Part shown: positions 24,478-31,545 of the stretch, one piece after another | How the letters are laid out: every line of letters starts with the position of its first letter | Numbering within the stretch: position 1 is the first letter of the stretch | From: JABMMZ01 sp044357345 | Lineage (GTDB): Bacteria > Bacteroidota > Bacteroidia > NS11-12g > UBA955 | Direction of reading: 5' to 3' | Assembly: GCA_044357345.1 (NCBI GenBank) | Contig: JBIKPR010000025.1 | Coordinates: 1 to 31,545 of the forward strand | DNA: 31,545 nucleotides | The notes under the pieces: model-generated | What the model was told of the DNA's origin: nothing | What the model saw: the letters and a program-made list of their open reading frames with translations, nothing else | Databases searched by the model: none | Made by a program: the position numbers and the translations under genes

Positions 24478-24504
24478 CATAAGTATTAATACTCCATAAG
24501 TATT
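24478..24504. repeat. Direct repeat and palindrome in the DUF6089 leader
   Basis: CATAAGTATT occurs at 24478-24487 and again at 24495-24504. The first copy overlaps the perfect 12-bp palindrome AGTATTAATACT (24482-24493). Both lie in the predicted leader, just after the transcription start. Confidence 0.5.
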
Positions 24505-24550
24505 TAAACCTATAACAAACGTCTAATAATCAACTAAAAAAAGAACAAAA

Positions 24551-25444
24551 ATGAAACGCATTTTCTTAATCCTACTCCTCGGATTGCTTGCTTTCAATAA
24601 TCCATTGAACGCCCAGCACTTTGACTTAATTGTTGGGGCCTCTAGCAGTCATTTCTTAGGTGACTTGGGTGGTAAACCATTCCTAGGAACCAACGACCCA
24701 CAAGATTTAGATATTCTATCTACCCGCTATGCCTTTACAACCGGCATACGCTTCAACATGGGAAAAGTATTCGCCTTGCGCACGAATTTATGGTATGCAC
24801 GCCTATCTGCTAATGACAAATACACCCGAAACAGAGAAAGACATGGTAGAAATTTAAATTTCTTTACCCAAATCTTAGAAGCCGATGCAGTCTTAGAAAT
24901 GAACGTGTACAAAACGGCAGACAAAAGAAAAATATTCTATGTATTCGGTGGTGTAGGTTATTTCTCATTTAACCCAAAAACAAAATTGAATGGTAAGGTT
25001 TATAACTTGCGTGATTATGGCACCGAAGGCCAATACGCCATTGCAGGTAAATCGCCGTATGATTTACATTCCATTTGTTTCCCAATGGGATTTGGAACCA
25101 AGTTTATCATCAACAAACGTTCTTACTTTACTGTTGAAGTCAATTCACGCAAAACCAGAACAGATTACATAGACGATGTTAGTACCCGTTTTGTTGATCC
25201 AAATCTATTAACTGCGGCTAAAGGCCCAACTGCGGCTGCCTTAGCAGATAGAAGTATCTCAGATATTCCTGGCTTTAGCAGCCCTGGCGCAATAAGAGGG
25301 GATCCAAAAGACAACGACAACTTTTTCTTTTTCTCATTATCATACAACTATACTTTAGGTACTGGCAACTCATATAGTGGTTATAACCGCTCTGGCAGAC
25401 CTAGAAACAGAATCAACGGCACAATGAAGTGCTTTGAATTCTAA
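24551..25444 (+). CDS. DUF6089-type outer-membrane beta-barrel protein
   Basis: 297 residues. The signal peptide ends at residue 22 (PLNAQ). The remainder is barrel-like, with repeated aromatic/aliphatic strands, a HFLGDLGG motif near the N-terminus, a VFGGVGYFSFNPK strand and the DYIDDVSTRFVDP turn that is characteristic of this Bacteroidota family. The C-terminus runs through a long acidic turn and the strand FFFFSLSYNYTL to a basic Gly/Arg tail and KCFEF. No function is established for the family. It is expressed alone: own promoter at 24427-24457, own terminator at 25466-25496. Confidence 0.8.
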   Translation: MKRIFLILLLGLLAFNNPLNAQHFDLIVGASSSHFLGDLGGKPFLGTNDPQDLDILSTRYAFTTGIRFNMGKVFALRTNLWYARLSANDKYTRNRERHGRNLNFFTQILEADAVLEMNVYKTADKRKIFYVFGGVGYFSFNPKTKLNGKVYNLRDYGTEGQYAIAGKSPYDLHSICFPMGFGTKFIINKRSYFTVEVNSRKTRTDYIDDVSTRFVDPNLLTAAKGPTAAALADRSISDIPGFSSPGAIRGDPKDNDNFFFFSLSYNYTLGTGNSYSGYNRSGRPRNRINGTMKCFEF

Positions 25445-25465
25445 TCGATATTAAACACATAGATT

Positions 25466-25496
25466 ATGCACCGTCAAATTGATTGGTGCATTTTTT
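25466..25496 (+). terminator. Intrinsic terminator of the DUF6089 gene
   Basis: ATGCACC (25466-25472) pairs with GGTGCAT (25485-25491) around a 12-base loop, followed by a run of T to 25496. Confidence 0.8.
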
Positions 25497-25529
25497 ATGC
25501 CCAAGAAATCTTAAATGTGTCCCGCAAAC

Positions 25530-27947
25530 CTAATAAGGCCAGCGGTTATTTACTTTGTCATACACCTCGATGGTGAATTTAAACTGAGGAACCACAGCGA
25601 ACTGATTGTTTATATTGGCAACATAGAATACGCCAATTCGAACGCGCTCGCGCCAAAGCCTAATTATTTTCTCAAACCCAACAAACGCTTCGAAAAACTT
25701 CAAATTTCTCTCTTTGGTAATTAAAAACCCACCCCCAATGCATTCACTTATATTCACCTTTTTAAGTATGGGGATTTTATTTATCAAAGCACCATTAAAG
25801 CGATGTAAATAATGGGCTTCATAAAAACGTTTCAGTGTGGCAAAAGAAGTATCTAAACTTTGGAATGAATACAATGGATTGGCAAAAAACAAAGGACCAA
25901 TTGCTCTCTGGTATTTAAAGTCAACCAAACGCAAATCAGCAGCATTTAAAAACCCTCCAGAAACCACACGGTATTTGCTAATACCGGCTAGACCGACTTT
26001 AAGTTCTTGCTCTGCAACAAATTCTAAATAGTCAAAATCAATAACACTCCCCATCCCTTTTATTCCTTTCCGGTAACGGGCTGAAATTTCAGGCCACTTG
26101 CTGCCTAAAATTAATTTTTGATACGGCTCTCTTATGTACTTCTGAAAGGGAACATAATACAAGCCAAATGTTGCATATAAAGCTTTATAGGGTGTAAATC
26201 CCGTTGTTTGCGCATTGCCACCCCACAAACTATCGCCTTGAGAATCAAACTTCATATCGGCAATTGAACGTCTGTTAGAATATTCAGCGCCCATACCAAC
26301 ATAAAATCCATTAAACAATTCAACTCTATGAAAAATATTTGCAAAATCGTGGGCATAAAAGTTAGATCTTGTTAATCCCTTGATCCATGAATTATAAGGA
26401 TTGATTATACTAAAATCGCTCCCAATACTGACATTATAACTCCCACGGTTAAAAGGGTTGTATAACCTTGTAAAATTAACCGACCCTTTCAAATCTCTAT
26501 TTAAAACCCCGTAATTTACTGTCGGTACAATACTGAAAAACTTCTTATTTTTAAAGGTTCTAGAATATGCAACCCAATAATTAAAACGTGGGCCGGCCAA
26601 ATAAAAGGGCGTGTAAATAAAAATCAATGGTTTAAAAAACACATTGCGTTCTTCACTTCGCTTATAAAAGCCCTGTCCAGTAAAAAGAAGCTTTTTAAAG
26701 GTAATTTTATTAAATACACTGTCACTAGAATCTTGCCATGACTTTTGCGCGAAAACTGCTTTAAAACTATCTGTCCTTCGGATATAATTTAACTCATCCT
26801 TACTCAATGGCTCTTTTCTAATTTGTTCCCAATAAGACGTATCCCTTTCATATGCTTCTTGAGCGGTAGCGCTTAATTCGTTATTAAAAAACTTCTTAGG
26901 AAACACTTTGTTCAACTGATAATTGCTGTAGTAAACGGCTGTTCTCCCGCTGCGTTTATCCTTCCCAAACTTTGCATTGTATTGAAATTCCATTTTTTCT
27001 AAAACATAGCTGCTGTCTGTGAACTGAAAAGTCTGACTGACTTCAAAAAAGTCGTATTCCGCCATGTGGTATTTAGGAAGAGACAGTTTTAAAGATTTAA
27101 TGGCCCAAATACTGTCTTGAATAACAAGTTCACCGCTCACCAAGGCATTTCCCATCAAACCTGGGGTGACTTTGATTCTATAATACCTTATGCCGTCTTC
27201 AACATAAATTTTAAGCATTTTGTATTTATAGGCGATTAAACCACTGTTGCTAATTGGCGAAAGAATTGGCGATTCGCTCAGTGCTGGAACTTCTAATAAG
27301 TTCTTATAAAAGTTAAATTGCCCATCGGTGTGTGTCAAGAAAAATAAACCTTCTTTTTGACCTCTGATATCCACCCCATTGCGCTCTTCCTTAATTTTAT
27401 TAGGAGGCGAAAAGTGATATGTTAAAAAAACTTCAGCGACATTTAACTGATTTGACTTAATTGGCGTGGTATCGCTCTTTGGTTTCTTGCGGGTCTCAGT
27501 CTCTCCTGCTTTTATATAAGCTTCTACAGAAAATGCAGCGGGGTTCATGTACCGTGTTTTACCATCTATTACTTTGGCGATAATTTCTTCAGATCGGTCC
27601 ACTTTCTTAGCGGAAACTTTGAATCCTTTAATCTCAACTTCTTGCGGTTCCAAAATACAATTTTGAACCACATTGGCATAAGACACAGTAACTGGCATCT
27701 TAAGTGTTTTGTACCCTTGTAATTTGAAAACCAATTCATAGGTGCCCTCCGCAATTGTGATGCTGTATCTTCCATTGTAATCTGTCTTGGTATTGAGCAC
27801 CCCATTGTTTTGAACTGAAACCTCAACCAATGGAATTGGCTCCATAGATGCGTTTCTTACTGTACCTGAAATGGTGTAAAACTGTGCTTGCAAACCTATA
27901 TGTATAAATAGGAAAGCAAATAAAATATATATTTTACTTTGGGTCAA
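25530..27947 (-). CDS. DUF5686 outer-membrane protein with carboxypeptidase-regulatory domain
   Basis: 805 residues. Signal peptide 1-22 (LQAQ). Residues about 23-110 are a CarboxypepD_reg Ig-like domain (FYTISGTVRNASMEPIPLVEV ... YNGRYSI ... GTYELVFKLQGYKTL), the N-terminal plug-side domain common in Bacteroidota barrel proteins. DUF5686 follows from about 115 (DRSEEIIAKVIDGKTRYMNP), and the C-terminal half has many alternating barrel strands ending in FKFTIEVYDKVNNRWPY. Family members are predicted outer-membrane proteins of unknown function; no TonB box or SusD partner gene is adjacent. The start is TTG at 27947; no ATG precedes the signal peptide and no convincing -7 box is visible. It is transcribed alone. 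Confidence 0.87.
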   Translation of the reverse strand: MTQSKIYILFAFLFIHIGLQAQFYTISGTVRNASMEPIPLVEVSVQNNGVLNTKTDYNGRYSITIAEGTYELVFKLQGYKTLKMPVTVSYANVVQNCILEPQEVEIKGFKVSAKKVDRSEEIIAKVIDGKTRYMNPAAFSVEAYIKAGETETRKKPKSDTTPIKSNQLNVAEVFLTYHFSPPNKIKEERNGVDIRGQKEGLFFLTHTDGQFNFYKNLLEVPALSESPILSPISNSGLIAYKYKMLKIYVEDGIRYYRIKVTPGLMGNALVSGELVIQDSIWAIKSLKLSLPKYHMAEYDFFEVSQTFQFTDSSYVLEKMEFQYNAKFGKDKRSGRTAVYYSNYQLNKVFPKKFFNNELSATAQEAYERDTSYWEQIRKEPLSKDELNYIRRTDSFKAVFAQKSWQDSSDSVFNKITFKKLLFTGQGFYKRSEERNVFFKPLIFIYTPFYLAGPRFNYWVAYSRTFKNKKFFSIVPTVNYGVLNRDLKGSVNFTRLYNPFNRGSYNVSIGSDFSIINPYNSWIKGLTRSNFYAHDFANIFHRVELFNGFYVGMGAEYSNRRSIADMKFDSQGDSLWGGNAQTTGFTPYKALYATFGLYYVPFQKYIREPYQKLILGSKWPEISARYRKGIKGMGSVIDFDYLEFVAEQELKVGLAGISKYRVVSGGFLNAADLRLVDFKYQRAIGPLFFANPLYSFQSLDTSFATLKRFYEAHYLHRFNGALINKIPILKKVNISECIGGGFLITKERNLKFFEAFVGFEKIIRLWRERVRIGVFYVANINNQFAVVPQFKFTIEVYDKVNNRWPY

Positions 27948-28061
27948 GAGATGCTTGTGGTGCTTAACGCAATTTAAACCAAAATGTCCTAAACAATCAA
28001 ATTACTTTCTATAGACTACACGATGCAATAGATTAAAACAAGCATGTGCAAGTTCATCTAT

Positions 28062-28460
28062 TTAAAAATTTATTTTAGAAGCTATTTTCTCAGCCAATAA
28101 AGTAAACTCATCAGCACTGAAATGGGCACGTGGCCCGGCAAAATTCAAATCAGCTATTGCATTCATAGGCACCAAATGAATGTGTGCATGGGGAACTTCT
28201 AAACCAATAACAGCCACTCCCACTTTAACACATGGAACCGTTTCTTTAATTCCTAATGCAACTTTTTTTGCAAAAAGGTGCAATTCCGTAAAGGCTTGAT
28301 CTTCTATATCGAAAATCCAATCAACTTCTTGCTTCGGAATAACCAAGGTGTGACCAGCACATAACGGATTGACATCTAAAAATGCTAAAAACCTATCATT
28401 CTCAGCAACTTTATAAGCAGGTATTTCACCACTTATAATTTTCGAGAAAACAGTTGACAT
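28062..28460 (-). CDS. HIT family nucleotide-binding hydrolase
   Basis: 132 residues, the full length of a prokaryotic HIT (HINT/PKCI-like) protein. The N-terminal VFSKIISGEIPAYKV, AFLDVNPLCAGHTLVIPK and the histidine triad HAHIHLVPM (His91, 93, 95) are intact. These enzymes hydrolyse nucleoside phosphoramidates or dinucleotides; the physiological substrate is unclear in bacteria. Its ATG is one base after the greA stop, so the two are translated from one mRNA. The 114-bp region between it and the DUF5686 gene shows nothing further. Confidence 0.95.
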   Translation of the reverse strand: MSTVFSKIISGEIPAYKVAENDRFLAFLDVNPLCAGHTLVIPKQEVDWIFDIEDQAFTELHLFAKKVALGIKETVPCVKVGVAVIGLEVPHAHIHLVPMNAIADLNFAGPRAHFSADEFTLLAEKIASKINF

Positions 28461-28461
28461 A

Positions 28462-28935
28462 CTATAAAGAAATAGAGATTATTTCCAACTTCACTACACC
28501 CGCAGGCACAGTAATTTCAACCACATCACCAGGAGCTTTTCCTATCAGTCCCGCACCAATGGCAGATTTACTTGAGATTTTACCCAATTTCATGTCAGCT
28601 TCTTTTTCTGAAACGATCATATACACCATCTCGCGGTTGGCATTTAGGTTTTTTACTTTTACTTTACTTAAAAGGTTCACTTTTGAAGTGTCCAATTTGC
28701 TTTCATCAATGATACGTGCTCTTGCATACATGTCATTTAGTCCAGCAATTTTGGCCTCTAACAAACCTTGAGCTTCTTTAGCTGCATCATACTCTGCATT
28801 TTCAGAAAGGTCACCCTTATCTCTTGCCTCTGCAATTTGTGCACTGATTGCTGGTCTTTGAACTTTTTGCATGTGTTCAATTTCCTTCTTTAAGTTTTCG
28901 TAACCTTCTTTGGTTAAATAGACGATATCGCTCAT
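28462..28935 (-). CDS. greA: Transcript cleavage/elongation factor GreA
   Basis: 157 residues, standard length. The N-terminal coiled coil carries the acidic tip GDLSENAEY (Asp42, Glu45), which enters the RNA polymerase secondary channel and triggers cleavage of backtracked RNA. The C-terminal FKBP-like domain ends in GKAPGDVVEITVPAGVVKLEIISI. It is cotranscribed with the HIT gene (one-base gap). The promoter is peculiar: the best -7 box (28990-28997) lies just upstream of the terminator hairpin of the preceding gene, so the hairpin falls at the start of the greA leader. Confidence 0.97.
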   Translation of the reverse strand: MSDIVYLTKEGYENLKKEIEHMQKVQRPAISAQIAEARDKGDLSENAEYDAAKEAQGLLEAKIAGLNDMYARARIIDESKLDTSKVNLLSKVKVKNLNANREMVYMIVSEKEADMKLGKISSKSAIGAGLIGKAPGDVVEITVPAGVVKLEIISISL

Positions 28936-28950
28936 GTTGTGTGTTTAGCT

Positions 28951-28987
28951 AAAAAAAACAAGTGCCTTCAAAAAACGAAAGCACTTG
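28951..28987 (-). terminator. Intrinsic terminator of the PorV-like gene
   Basis: Read on the minus strand, CAAGTGC (28987-28981) pairs with GCACTTG (28965-28959), extended by a 3-bp inner stem past one mismatch, and is followed by eight T (28958-28951). Confidence 0.85.
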
Positions 28988-28989
28988 CG

Positions 28990-28997
28990 CAAAGTTA
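28990..28997 (-). promoter_or_regulatory. -7 box for greA overlapping the terminator region
   Basis: TAACTTTG on the minus strand matches TAnnTTTG. It ends two bases before the terminator stem, so initiation about 5-7 bases downstream would begin inside the first arm of that hairpin. No clear -33 element is seen. Confidence 0.4.
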
Positions 28998-29011
28998 ATT
29001 AAAATTTTTAT

Positions 29012-30139
29012 TTAAAAGAGACACACTCTTAATCCAAAAGTATGGGTACCTGAAAATGGTCTTGTTTGTCTGAATGAATAGTCGATTGAAACTTGGCTGC
29101 TCTTCAATTTAGATTCTTTATTCAAAACAGGGATTTGAACACTTGCACCCATGTTAACACCGGTGTAAGCATTGTTCCTAGTCTCGTAATTAAAAATCCC
29201 TTTCTCGTAGTTGTAACCAGCCCTTAACAACAACAATTCTTTGTATGCATACTCTAAGCCAAAAGCCGTTTGATTGCTTGTCGCTGTATTGCTTGTAAAA
29301 CTCATTGCAGTAGTTAATCTGTGCCAGTACATTCTTGCATCTTTATCCAAACGGATGTCATAAGACACACCGATGTTAATCAAAGAAGGTAAAGGTGTTT
29401 TATCAGATCTTTGAGAAGTTGTTTGGGTGTATGACTTGCCATCAATATTTGATTTTGCAGCCAAACCATCGCCAGAATACTTGGCATCAGTTCCTAAGTT
29501 TTTGATGCTAACGCCAAAACGTATGTCTGCATTTCTACCTGCAGCTGGATTCTTGTCTGGATCGCGGTATTTAACTTCTTTGTTGCTCATTAAATCTGAA
29601 TACTGCAAGCCAGCATCAATACCCAATGCACTTGTGCGCACATCTGGAGTTGATTCACTTGCCAATTTCACATTTATACCTGCAGCAATCCTAGTGGTAA
29701 AGTTATACGCATAACCAAGATTGATGTTTGAGATTGATGGTTTATAAGTACCAATACCTCCGTCTGGTTGGTCGTAAGTGGTAATAGGAATTTGACCAAT
29801 AGAGAACGAGGTAACACTTAATCCCAATACCCCATCACCAACGGTTTGACCGAACCCAAAGCTGTTGATATTGATACCGGTACCACCAAGCCACGAAGAC
29901 CTGCTGAATGCTAATTCGGTTCCTTCTATTTTACCTAAACCTGCAATGTTCCAAAAAAAAGATTCTACACCTTGAACACCTGCGGAGTTGGCATTACCCA
30001 TACCGCTTGACTGTGCCCAACCATTGACTAGAAGTTGCGTAAATCCATATTGTCCTGTCCTTGCAGGTGCTTGAATGCTTTGTGCAAACCCGCTACCCAT
30101 GATAGTCAATGCGATCGCTAAACTATATATTTTATTCAT
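29012..30139 (-). CDS. PorV/PorQ-family outer-membrane barrel protein
   Basis: 375 residues. Signal peptide to about residue 20 (GSGFAQS). The region SSGMGNANSAGVQGVESFFWNIAGLGKIEGTELAF carries the G-x-G-x-A ... N-x-A-G-L pattern of PorV/PorQ (UPF0164, FadL-like) proteins, followed by barrel strands ending in THTFGLRVCLF. In type IX secretion PorV carries cargo from the SprA channel to the PorU sortase; PorQ has a related role. This protein is divergent from canonical PorV, so a paralogue is more likely than PorV itself. It lies 20 bases after a secreted T9SS-like protein gene and the pair is cotranscribed. Terminator at 28951-28987. Confidence 0.78.
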   Translation of the reverse strand: MNKIYSLAIALTIMGSGFAQSIQAPARTGQYGFTQLLVNGWAQSSGMGNANSAGVQGVESFFWNIAGLGKIEGTELAFSRSSWLGGTGININSFGFGQTVGDGVLGLSVTSFSIGQIPITTYDQPDGGIGTYKPSISNINLGYAYNFTTRIAAGINVKLASESTPDVRTSALGIDAGLQYSDLMSNKEVKYRDPDKNPAAGRNADIRFGVSIKNLGTDAKYSGDGLAAKSNIDGKSYTQTTSQRSDKTPLPSLINIGVSYDIRLDKDARMYWHRLTTAMSFTSNTATSNQTAFGLEYAYKELLLLRAGYNYEKGIFNYETRNNAYTGVNMGASVQIPVLNKESKLKSSQVSIDYSFRQTRPFSGTHTFGLRVCLF

Positions 30140-30159
30140 ACTCGATTTTTTCTAATTAA

Positions 30160-31545
30160 TTAATAAGTGTCTAAGTCTAATTGACGCATCACTCCGTACC
30201 ATTTCAAAATTTTCTCTCCTAAGTAAAAGCAATTCACATGAATGATGTAGAATCCACTTGCAACTGGAACTTTACCATTGTTCTTCAAATCCCAATTCAC
30301 ATAAGTTTCAACATCATCTTTTTCAATTCTTCTAACCAAAGTACCGTTCAAAGTGTAGATTGAAATAACTGCTTTTGGAGGCAAGTTGGTAATTTTCACT
30401 TTGGTATCGATTGCACTTGATTCGTAGCCAGATGCAGCATAATAAGGATTAGGAACAACATTGATTAAATCAACAGCATTCTTGCCAGTTTCAGAATTAT
30501 TATTATTATTATGAACACTTTCGGTTGAGAATGTAAATTTAGGCAATGCGGTGGTATCTCCACCTGGAACCGATTTGGTGAAAGGTTTGCGCATGTTCAA
30601 AGTAATTTGCACTTCAGTTGGAGGAACGCCATTTTTCAGGGTAAAACCCGGAGACGCCATCGCTGGCAATACCCACATTGCTTGAGAGTATACTTTACGT
30701 TTGTCTGTGTTGTTTGGAGAAACCCCAGGACCTGCAACATTTAACAAAGTTTTGTATGCTGCACCCATATCGTATATTGGTCCTTTGTAAATTCTAGATG
30801 ACATACCCACATAACTTCCCATTACATAGATGTTATGCTTACCACCGAAGTAGTTGTAAGTACCATCGCTAAATTTGCTTGTTGGATTCCATATCATATC
30901 GTTTCCGTTTTCTGTTTCTGGCAAATACGAATCCTCTCCGAACATGATGTTCATGCGTTCACCTGTTTCCAAGTTAATGGCATAACCTGGGAAATAAGAT
31001 CTTCCCATTTCAGATGCATCGTCTTCCCAACGGATAAAGCTGCCATCAGAACTGTTGAAAACCGGTTTAATGCTGCTGTGGTAACGCATGTTGAATTTCT
31101 CCATATTGCCTTGGGTTAAGGTTTTGTCTTCGCCCATTTCTACAACCACACATTTTGTCCATAATCTGCAATCTGGTGTCAACACCAATTTGATGCTTGC
31201 CAATTCTGATATTGGATTGTCAGTTACTTGAGAACCTTTCCAAGCTGGACCGTATATTACTGCACCGTTAGAAGCATTAGGACCTTCTGCTCTTGCGCAC
31301 AAAGCGTATGGAGCAATTCTTCTGTCCCAAATTTTCTCAAACACTTCGTATGGATCGTAAGAATCGTTACCGGTGTGGTTAGGGTCAAAGTCTGCGTAAA
31401 AGTCATGGCTGTATGCCTCAAAGGTTGAGCTTCCCAAACCAGATGTACCTGAACGGATCCAGTTGAATGAACTAAAATCACCATCATTATCAGGAACGGC
31501 TGTTAACCAACGTTTGTTGTCGTCGGCGTACTTAACTGTGTAGCC
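30160..31545 (-). CDS. Partial secreted protein with FlgD/T9SS-like C-terminal domain (runs off right edge)
   Basis: 461 C-terminal residues; the frame stays open to 31545, so the true start is outside the window, and the TTG at 31437 is internal (the residues before it read on as ...DDNKRWLTAVPDNDGDFSSF). The visible part has secreted-protein character, rich in Gly/Asn/aromatics. The last 100 residues (from NVVPNPYYAASGYES through ISIYTLNGTLVRRI and VASGFYIIHV) match the FlgD-like/type A sorting-domain fold, but the chain does not stop at the usual final strand: it goes on to GEKILKWYGVMRQLDLDTY. Such proteins are often found upstream of PorV/PorQ-family genes in Bacteroidota, as here (20-base gap). 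The function is unknown; surface export by type IX secretion is likely. Confidence 0.75.
   Translation of the reverse strand, partial: GYTVKYADDNKRWLTAVPDNDGDFSSFNWIRSGTSGLGSSTFEAYSHDFYADFDPNHTGNDSYDPYEVFEKIWDRRIAPYALCARAEGPNASNGAVIYGPAWKGSQVTDNPISELASIKLVLTPDCRLWTKCVVVEMGEDKTLTQGNMEKFNMRYHSSIKPVFNSSDGSFIRWEDDASEMGRSYFPGYAINLETGERMNIMFGEDSYLPETENGNDMIWNPTSKFSDGTYNYFGGKHNIYVMGSYVGMSSRIYKGPIYDMGAAYKTLLNVAGPGVSPNNTDKRKVYSQAMWVLPAMASPGFTLKNGVPPTEVQITLNMRKPFTKSVPGGDTTALPKFTFSTESVHNNNNNSETGKNAVDLINVVPNPYYAASGYESSAIDTKVKITNLPPKAVISIYTLNGTLVRRIEKDDVETYVNWDLKNNGKVPVASGFYIIHVNCFYLGEKILKWYGVMRQLDLDTY
30496..30512. repeat. (ATT)n microsatellite coding for Asn run
   Basis: Five ATT triplets plus AT; on the minus strand they encode five Asn in a linker (HNNNNNSE) just before the FlgD-like C-terminal domain of the partial secreted protein. 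Slippage would change linker length in whole residues. Confidence 0.8.

Noticed and set aside
31437..31545. TTG at 31437 as the start of the secreted partner gene
   Set aside because: The same frame stays open with protein-like sequence to the window edge, so the gene is simply truncated there.

Overview
The window comes from a Gram-negative member of the Bacteroidota, probably a free-living Chitinophagia/Sphingobacteriia-like lineage; the genus cannot be fixed from this sequence. The evidence is a full-length sprA (type IX secretion translocon and gliding protein), a cargo protein with a type IX C-terminal sorting domain, a PorV/PorQ-family barrel, lpxK (lipid A), Bacteroidota-specific families (DUF5686 with a carboxypeptidase-regulatory domain, DUF6089, head-GIN/DUF2807), AT-rich DNA, no Shine-Dalgarno motifs at the starts, and repeated TAnnTTTG -7 boxes of the Bacteroidota housekeeping sigma factor.

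Layout. 1-414: tandem array of a 90/92-bp non-coding unit, cut by the window edge. 587-4026 (+): orphan LivJ-like binding lipoprotein with its own terminator, then a tandem-rhodanese protein directly abutting a GT-C glycosyltransferase. 4076-14222 (-): an arylsulfotransferase-like type IX cargo and sprA. 14400-16249 (+): PagL-like lipid A deacylase and a DUF2807 lipoprotein, divergent from sprA. 16246-21341 (-): GT87 membrane glycosyltransferase, lpxK, truA, a SprB-repeat/cytochrome-like lipoprotein and an M20 dipeptidase. 21525-25444 (+): nitronate monooxygenase/FabK-like protein, M16 protease, AlbA_2 regulator, then a DUF6089 barrel. 25530-31545 (-): DUF5686 outer-membrane protein, HIT protein, greA, a PorV/PorQ-family barrel and a secreted partner that runs off the right edge.

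How the genes fit together. The main theme is the cell envelope. SprA makes the outer-membrane channel of type IX secretion, the 885-residue sulfotransferase-like protein is a likely substrate, and the PorV-like barrel with its secreted neighbour belongs to the same surface biology. lpxK and the PagL-like enzyme build and trim lipid A, and two polytopic glycosyltransferases probably use polyprenyl-phosphate sugars. Housekeeping genes (truA, greA, HIT, M20, M16) are interspersed.

Regulation is visible. Five genes carry a TAnnTTTG box only 4-10 nt before the start codon, which implies leaderless or near-leaderless mRNAs. Five intrinsic terminators are clear, and two of them are tangled with the promoter or start of the next gene. 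No tRNA, rRNA, insertion sequence, CRISPR array, prophage or recognisable defence locus was found. I see no convincing complete novel system. The best leads are the repeat array, the leaderless promoter class, the greA promoter-terminator overlap, the CX3CH cytochrome-like lipoprotein and the PorV-like pair.
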